Positions 4,650-7,535 of a stretch of 7,535 bases of DNA are shown here, piece after piece. Both the position numbers and the translations under genes were made by a program. The DNA is from an uncultured bacterium (lineage in GTDB: Bacteria > Acidobacteriota > UBA890), in NCBI GenBank assembly GCA_937922775.1, contig CALAKE010000035.1, forward strand, positions 1 through 7,535. Direction: 5' to 3'. Position 1 is the first letter of the stretch. Every line of letters starts with the position of its first letter. The notes beneath the pieces are model-generated. The model saw nothing but the letters and a program-made list of their open reading frames with translations. It was not told the origin of the DNA and made no database searches.

Positions 4650-6253
4650 CGAACGAGACCTTTCCTGTGGACGGCGGCGGATCCTCCCTCCATCGAGGCA
4701 ACGAGCCGGATGGGGAGCTGGTCAGCCTCACCAACCATGTCCTCGACATGGAGTTGCTGTCGGAGGTCCCGGTCGAGCTCATGGTGCGGTACGGATTCGT
4801 TCCTCTGGAGCGCAGTCCCGACGGATCTCTTGTCGTCGCCGTCTCCGATCCGGCGGACTTGGCGGGTATCGACGCCATCGAAGGCTTGCTCGATACCCGC
4901 ATCGATGCCCGCGCTGCTGCCCCCGCCGAGGTCGAGCAGGCTCTGCGTGACGCTGGTGCGGGAGAGCGAATTCTCGAGGGCGTACGGCAGCGGTTCGAGG
5001 AGCCGCACGGCAGTGGATCGGACGCGGATGAGGAAGAGGGCATCACGCTCGCGAGCCTCGCGGCAGGCGATGGGCATCCAATCGTGCGTCTGCTGGACAC
5101 GACGGTACTCAACGCGCTGGAGAGGCGCGCCTCCGATATCCACATCGAGACGAGGGATAACGCCGTGTGGATCAAGTACCGCATCGACGGCGTACTCTAC
5201 CCGGTAACCGACCCCATCGACCTCCGCCACCACGACGCCATCATCTCGCGCGTCAAGGTGATGAGCGACCTCGACATCGCCGAGAAGCGCGTACCTCAGG
5301 ACGGACGCTTCAACCTCAACCTGCACGGTCGCAAGGTCGACTTTCGCGTATCCATCATGCCCTCCATCCACGGCGAGGATGCGGTGATCCGTATCCTCGA
5401 CAAGCAGTATCTGTCGGAGGAGTTCGCCGATCTGAGCCTCGAGAGGCTGGGATTCTCCGGCAAAGAGCTGCGGATGATCCGCAAATATATCCGCGAGCCT
5501 TACGGGATGTTCTTGGCGACCGGGCCGACAGGTTCTGGCAAGACCACGACCCTCTACGCGGCTCTCTCCGAGATTCGCACCGAGGACGACAAGATCATCA
5601 CGATCGAGGATCCGGTTGAGTACCAGATCAACGGAATCACGCAGATCCCCGTGAATGAGAAGAAGGGTCTGACGTTCGCGCGCGGACTGCGCTCCATTCT
5701 GCGGCACGACCCCGACATCATCATGGTTGGCGAGATTCGTGACTCCGAGACCGCCCACATTGCCGTGCAGTCGGCTCTCACTGGCCACCTGGTGTTTACC
5801 ACAGTGCACGCCAACAACGTCGTGGACGTCATCGGGCGCCTCATGAACATGGGCGTCGAAGCTTACAATTTCGTCTCCGCCCTCAACTGTGTTCTCGCCC
5901 AGCGCCTTCTGCGTGTGTTGTGTGTGCACTGCAAGAAGCTGGCGGAGATTACGCCCGAGCTCCTGGCGGAGTCGGCGCTGACCGAAGAGCAGGTCGCCCC
6001 ATACACGCTCTATGAAGGCGTCGGGTGTCACATGTGTCATCAGACCGGCTACACGGGGCGCACGGCGATTGTCGAGCTCCTGGACCTTTCCGACAAGATC
6101 CGCGAGATGATCCTGGAGCTACGGCCGGGCTCGGAAATCCGGCGTCAGGCGGCTAAGGAAGGGATGACCTTTTTGCGCCAATCCGCTCTGGCCGTGGCAT
6201 TCGCCGGCCAGACCTCACTGCAGGAAGTCAACAAGGTGACGTTCGTTGAGTGA
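4646..6253 (+). CDS. gspE: Type II secretion / type IV pilus assembly ATPase, GspE/PilB family
   Basis: A 535-aa cytoplasmic hexameric ATPase that powers pseudopilus or pilus assembly. An N-terminal GspE-type domain (about 30-115) contains Y-G-F-V-P-L and a V-A-V-S-D-P-A-D segment. The core follows, with R-A-S-D-I-H-I-E (161-168), Y-R-I-D-G-V-L (178-184) and Q-D-G-R-F (218-222). Walker A is G-P-T-G-S-G-K-T at 293-300 (K299), the Asp box is I-E-D-P-V-E-Y at 320-326, Walker B is D-I-I-M-V-G-E-I-R-D at 357-366 (E363), and the His box is around H388. A zinc-binding four-cysteine motif is complete: C426/C429 and C461/C464. All catalytic elements are intact, and the presence of the cysteines argues for an assembly ATPase rather than a PilT retraction ATPase. 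Start ATG4646 overlaps the gspF stop (ATGA) with AGGTGG at 4636-4641 as SD. Its last codons lie in a 12-bp tandem duplication. Confidence 0.95.
   Translation: MTNETFPVDGGGSSLHRGNEPDGELVSLTNHVLDMELLSEVPVELMVRYGFVPLERSPDGSLVVAVSDPADLAGIDAIEGLLDTRIDARAAAPAEVEQALRDAGAGERILEGVRQRFEEPHGSGSDADEEEGITLASLAAGDGHPIVRLLDTTVLNALERRASDIHIETRDNAVWIKYRIDGVLYPVTDPIDLRHHDAIISRVKVMSDLDIAEKRVPQDGRFNLNLHGRKVDFRVSIMPSIHGEDAVIRILDKQYLSEEFADLSLERLGFSGKELRMIRKYIREPYGMFLATGPTGSGKTTTLYAALSEIRTEDDKIITIEDPVEYQINGITQIPVNEKKGLTFARGLRSILRHDPDIIMVGEIRDSETAHIAVQSALTGHLVFTTVHANNVVDVIGRLMNMGVEAYNFVSALNCVLAQRLLRVLCVHCKKLAEITPELLAESALTEEQVAPYTLYEGVGCHMCHQTGYTGRTAIVELLDLSDKIREMILELRPGSEIRRQAAKEGMTFLRQSALAVAFAGQTSLQEVNKVTFVE
6233..6238 (+). 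promoter_or_regulatory. Shine-Dalgarno supporting the TTG start of the PilM/GspL-like gene
   Basis: AAGGTG (6233-6238), inside the end of gspE, is 7 nt upstream of TTG6246. The duplicate TTG at 6258 would be 19 nt away, so the first TTG is favoured. Confidence 0.5.
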
Positions 6254-6265
6254 TTCGTTGAGTGA
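6242..6265 (+). repeat. Perfect 12-bp tandem duplication spanning the gspE stop and the next start
   Basis: TTCGTTGAGTGA at 6242-6253 is repeated exactly at 6254-6265. The first copy is precisely the last three sense codons plus stop of gspE (F-V-E-stop). The second gives an in-frame backup stop. In the next gene's frame each copy holds a TTG start candidate (6246 and 6258), and the duplication adds exactly four codons, so it is frame-neutral. Confidence 0.9.
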
Positions 6266-7259
6266 GGAGACACAGCCGGTTCTCGAGGACGATGTCGTAG
6301 AGGACGTCGTGGCTCCGTCGACCTGGCGCCAGCGCCTCTCGACTCGGCTAGCGAGGCCGCAGGTTGCACTGTCGCTGGACGCGAAGGAGGTTCGGCTCCA
6401 GGTGGCGCAATCGAATGGCGTCCTGCACTCGAGTCACCGCGCTCGTGTGGCCCTGCCGGAAGGCGTTCTACGCCCCGGTCTGAGGTTCCCCAATGTTGTG
6501 GAGGCGGAGGCCATCGAGGCGGCGTTGGCATGCTTGATTGGGGAGGCCAGGGAGGAGGGCGCGCTCGCCCGCGCGCCGAAGCTGGTGGCTCTGCTGCTCC
6601 CCGACGCTGCGTTCAGGATGGCAGTGGTGCCGCTTCAGGGAGAGATACCCGGGCGAGCAGAAGGAGACGCCATGGCGCGGTGGGCTTTGCGCGATCTGCT
6701 CCCTGTCGAAACCGAAGCCGCGCGCATCGCCTGGTCTGTGAGTCAGCCCCGAGAGGACGCGCCAGGATGGCTGGTGGCGACGGGGGCTGAGGCGGCGTTG
6801 GTGCGCGAGTACGAGAGCCTTGTTGAAGCGTTTGGTTGGACCGTCGGCCGGGTCATGGGCTGGAGCGTAGCGCTGACCCAGGGTGCCGAGGTGGTTTTGA
6901 ACGGCGAGGCCGAGACCAGCCGCGACCTGGACCAAGACTGGACCGAGGGAATCTCCGAAGCCGATGGGCGGCTGGTGCTGACCAGCGCCGGCGAGGGGCT
7001 GACCTGTCTCGTCGAGGCCGACGGTGTGCCCAGGTTCTATCGGTCCTGGCGCGGCAGCGTGCCGGTTGCACGAATCGCCGAGGAGCTTCCCCCCGTCGAA
7101 CGCTACGTCAAGGACCGCCTTGAATTGAACGTGCGGCAAGCATTGCTATGTGGCTCCCAGCAGTGGAGCGCAGATGTGTCTGTCCACTGCGAAGCCCTGG
7201 GCTGGGAGGTTCTCACATTGTCGCGCTGGACAGCCTTGATGGGAGCGCTGAGCTCATGA
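6246..7259 (+). CDS. PilM/GspL-like cytoplasmic actin-fold assembly protein (degenerate nucleotide site)
   Basis: A 337-aa soluble protein with no membrane segment. The N-terminal 36 residues are acidic then basic; P38-Q-V-A-L-S-L-D starts the first beta strand of a likely actin-like fold. A middle segment (about 111-165) has P-K-L-V-A-L-L-L-P-D, then a helix M-A-R-W-A-L-R-D-L-L-P, resembling the PilM/GspL region where the conserved helix is followed by a proline. A second strand-turn-strand unit lies at 242-268 (L-V-L-T-S-A-G-E-G-L-T). The G-x-D-x-G phosphate loop of ATP-binding PilM is not seen (A-L-S-L-D-A-K instead), so nucleotide binding is probably lost, as in GspL cytoplasmic domains. 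In T2SS and T4P this protein couples the assembly ATPase to the inner-membrane PilN/GspL anchor. Position between gspE and a PilN-like gene, with 8-nt and 4-nt overlaps, fits that. The family call rests on weak sequence pattern plus gene order. Confidence 0.7.
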   Translation: MSDSLSEETQPVLEDDVVEDVVAPSTWRQRLSTRLARPQVALSLDAKEVRLQVAQSNGVLHSSHRARVALPEGVLRPGLRFPNVVEAEAIEAALACLIGEAREEGALARAPKLVALLLPDAAFRMAVVPLQGEIPGRAEGDAMARWALRDLLPVETEAARIAWSVSQPREDAPGWLVATGAEAALVREYESLVEAFGWTVGRVMGWSVALTQGAEVVLNGEAETSRDLDQDWTEGISEADGRLVLTSAGEGLTCLVEADGVPRFYRSWRGSVPVARIAEELPPVERYVKDRLELNVRQALLCGSQQWSADVSVHCEALGWEVLTLSRWTALMGALSS

Positions 7260-7535
7260 AGTTCCTGGCACTGAATCTGGCGACTCAGCCCGTCGAGCAG
7301 GTCGTGCGGGCCAGAAAGGTGCTGACGGTGGTCGGCAGCGTTCTTCTCCTGCTGACTATGTCGCACCTCGCCCTCCTCTGGAGCTTGTTCTCGGATTCGA
7401 GCGTGGAAGCGGCATCCGGGGCAGAGAGTCGCGCGACCTTCGAGGCCGTGCATGCGGACGAGCTCGATCGTTGGAGCGAGGAGGTCGACGCACTGATGGC
7501 GGCAGCCGATCCTCGCCGGCTACAGCGCGTCGCCG
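7256..7535 (+). CDS. PilN-like (GspL periplasmic-half) bitopic membrane protein, N-terminal part cut by window edge
   Basis: ATG7256 overlaps the previous stop (ATGA), with GGGAG at 7241-7245 as SD, and 93 codons are open to the edge. The protein starts MKFLALNLATQPVEQVVRAR; an N-L-A-x-x-P motif just before a membrane helix is the hallmark of PilN-family proteins, whose N-terminal tail binds the groove of PilM. A single hydrophobic helix (about 23-46) is followed by a polar, likely helical region (about 50-93) rich in Glu, Ala and Arg, matching the periplasmic coiled-coil that precedes the ferredoxin-like domain. The predicted role is to anchor the cytoplasmic PilM-like protein and, with a PilO-like partner expected just downstream, connect the ATPase to the outer complex. 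The periplasmic domain is outside the window. Confidence 0.75.
   Translation, partial: MKFLALNLATQPVEQVVRARKVLTVVGSVLLLLTMSHLALLWSLFSDSSVEAASGAESRATFEAVHADELDRWSEEVDALMAAADPRRLQRVA

Noticed and set aside
4610..6040. Long minus-strand open frame (476 codons) opposite gspE
   Set aside because: It lies fully antisense to a gene with intact Walker and cysteine motifs. Its translation has no recognisable domain. Long antisense frames are common in GC-rich genes.
1..7535. Mobile elements, CRISPR arrays, tRNA or rRNA genes
   Set aside because: No terminal inverted repeats with a transposase, no regularly spaced repeats and no cloverleaf or rRNA-like sequence were recognised on either strand.

Overview
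The window comes from a GC-rich, Gram-negative-type bacterium. It holds part of a type II secretion / type IV pilus-like assembly operon, preceded by an ECF-type sigma factor gene. The four-helix membrane PIN-TRAM protein, the low-cysteine secretion genes and the GC-biased codons suggest Acidobacteriota or a deltaproteobacterial relative. That placement is a low-confidence impression from family resemblance, not a computed result.

Left end (1-425). A small heat shock protein (Hsp20) gene runs off the left edge on the minus strand. Its upstream region is conspicuously AT-rich and carries a near-consensus sigma70 promoter (TTGACT, 17 nt, TATGAT) facing leftward. Several dyad symmetries sit exactly at the -35/spacer and at the predicted transcription start. 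No convincing rightward promoter is visible, although the first plus-strand gene starts at 426.

Middle (426-2426). A YacL-like membrane-anchored PIN-TRAM putative RNase (426-1550) is followed after 12 nt by an ECF-type sigma factor with a TTG start (1563-2216). The Shine-Dalgarno of the sigma gene can pair with the last codons of the PIN-TRAM gene, suggesting translational coupling. A hairpin plus T-tract at about 2324-2347 looks like an intrinsic terminator closing this two-gene unit.

Right part (2427-7535). Five genes lie nearly end to end. They are a single-pass membrane protein of unknown function with a beta-rich C-terminal part (2427-3323), a GspF/PilC-like inner-membrane platform protein (3339-4649), a GspE/PilB-like assembly ATPase (4646-6253), a PilM/GspL-like cytoplasmic actin-fold protein (6246-7259) and a PilN-like bitopic protein cut by the right edge (7256-7535). 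The last four overlap by 4, 8 and 4 nt. Together they would form the inner-membrane motor and platform of a pseudopilus or pilus machine: the ATPase docks on the PilM-PilN (split GspL) arm and drives the F platform. The unknown protein, placed between the sigma factor and the platform gene, is a candidate membrane regulator or assembly factor.

No tRNA, rRNA, CRISPR array, insertion sequence or integrase was found. No intergenic stretch exceeds 300 bases. The most interesting items are the uncharacterised 298-aa membrane protein, the degenerate split GspL arrangement, the dyad-rich hsp20 control region, the predicted sigma-gene SD hairpin, and a perfect 12-bp tandem duplication at the gspE/pilM-like junction that duplicates both a stop and a start codon.
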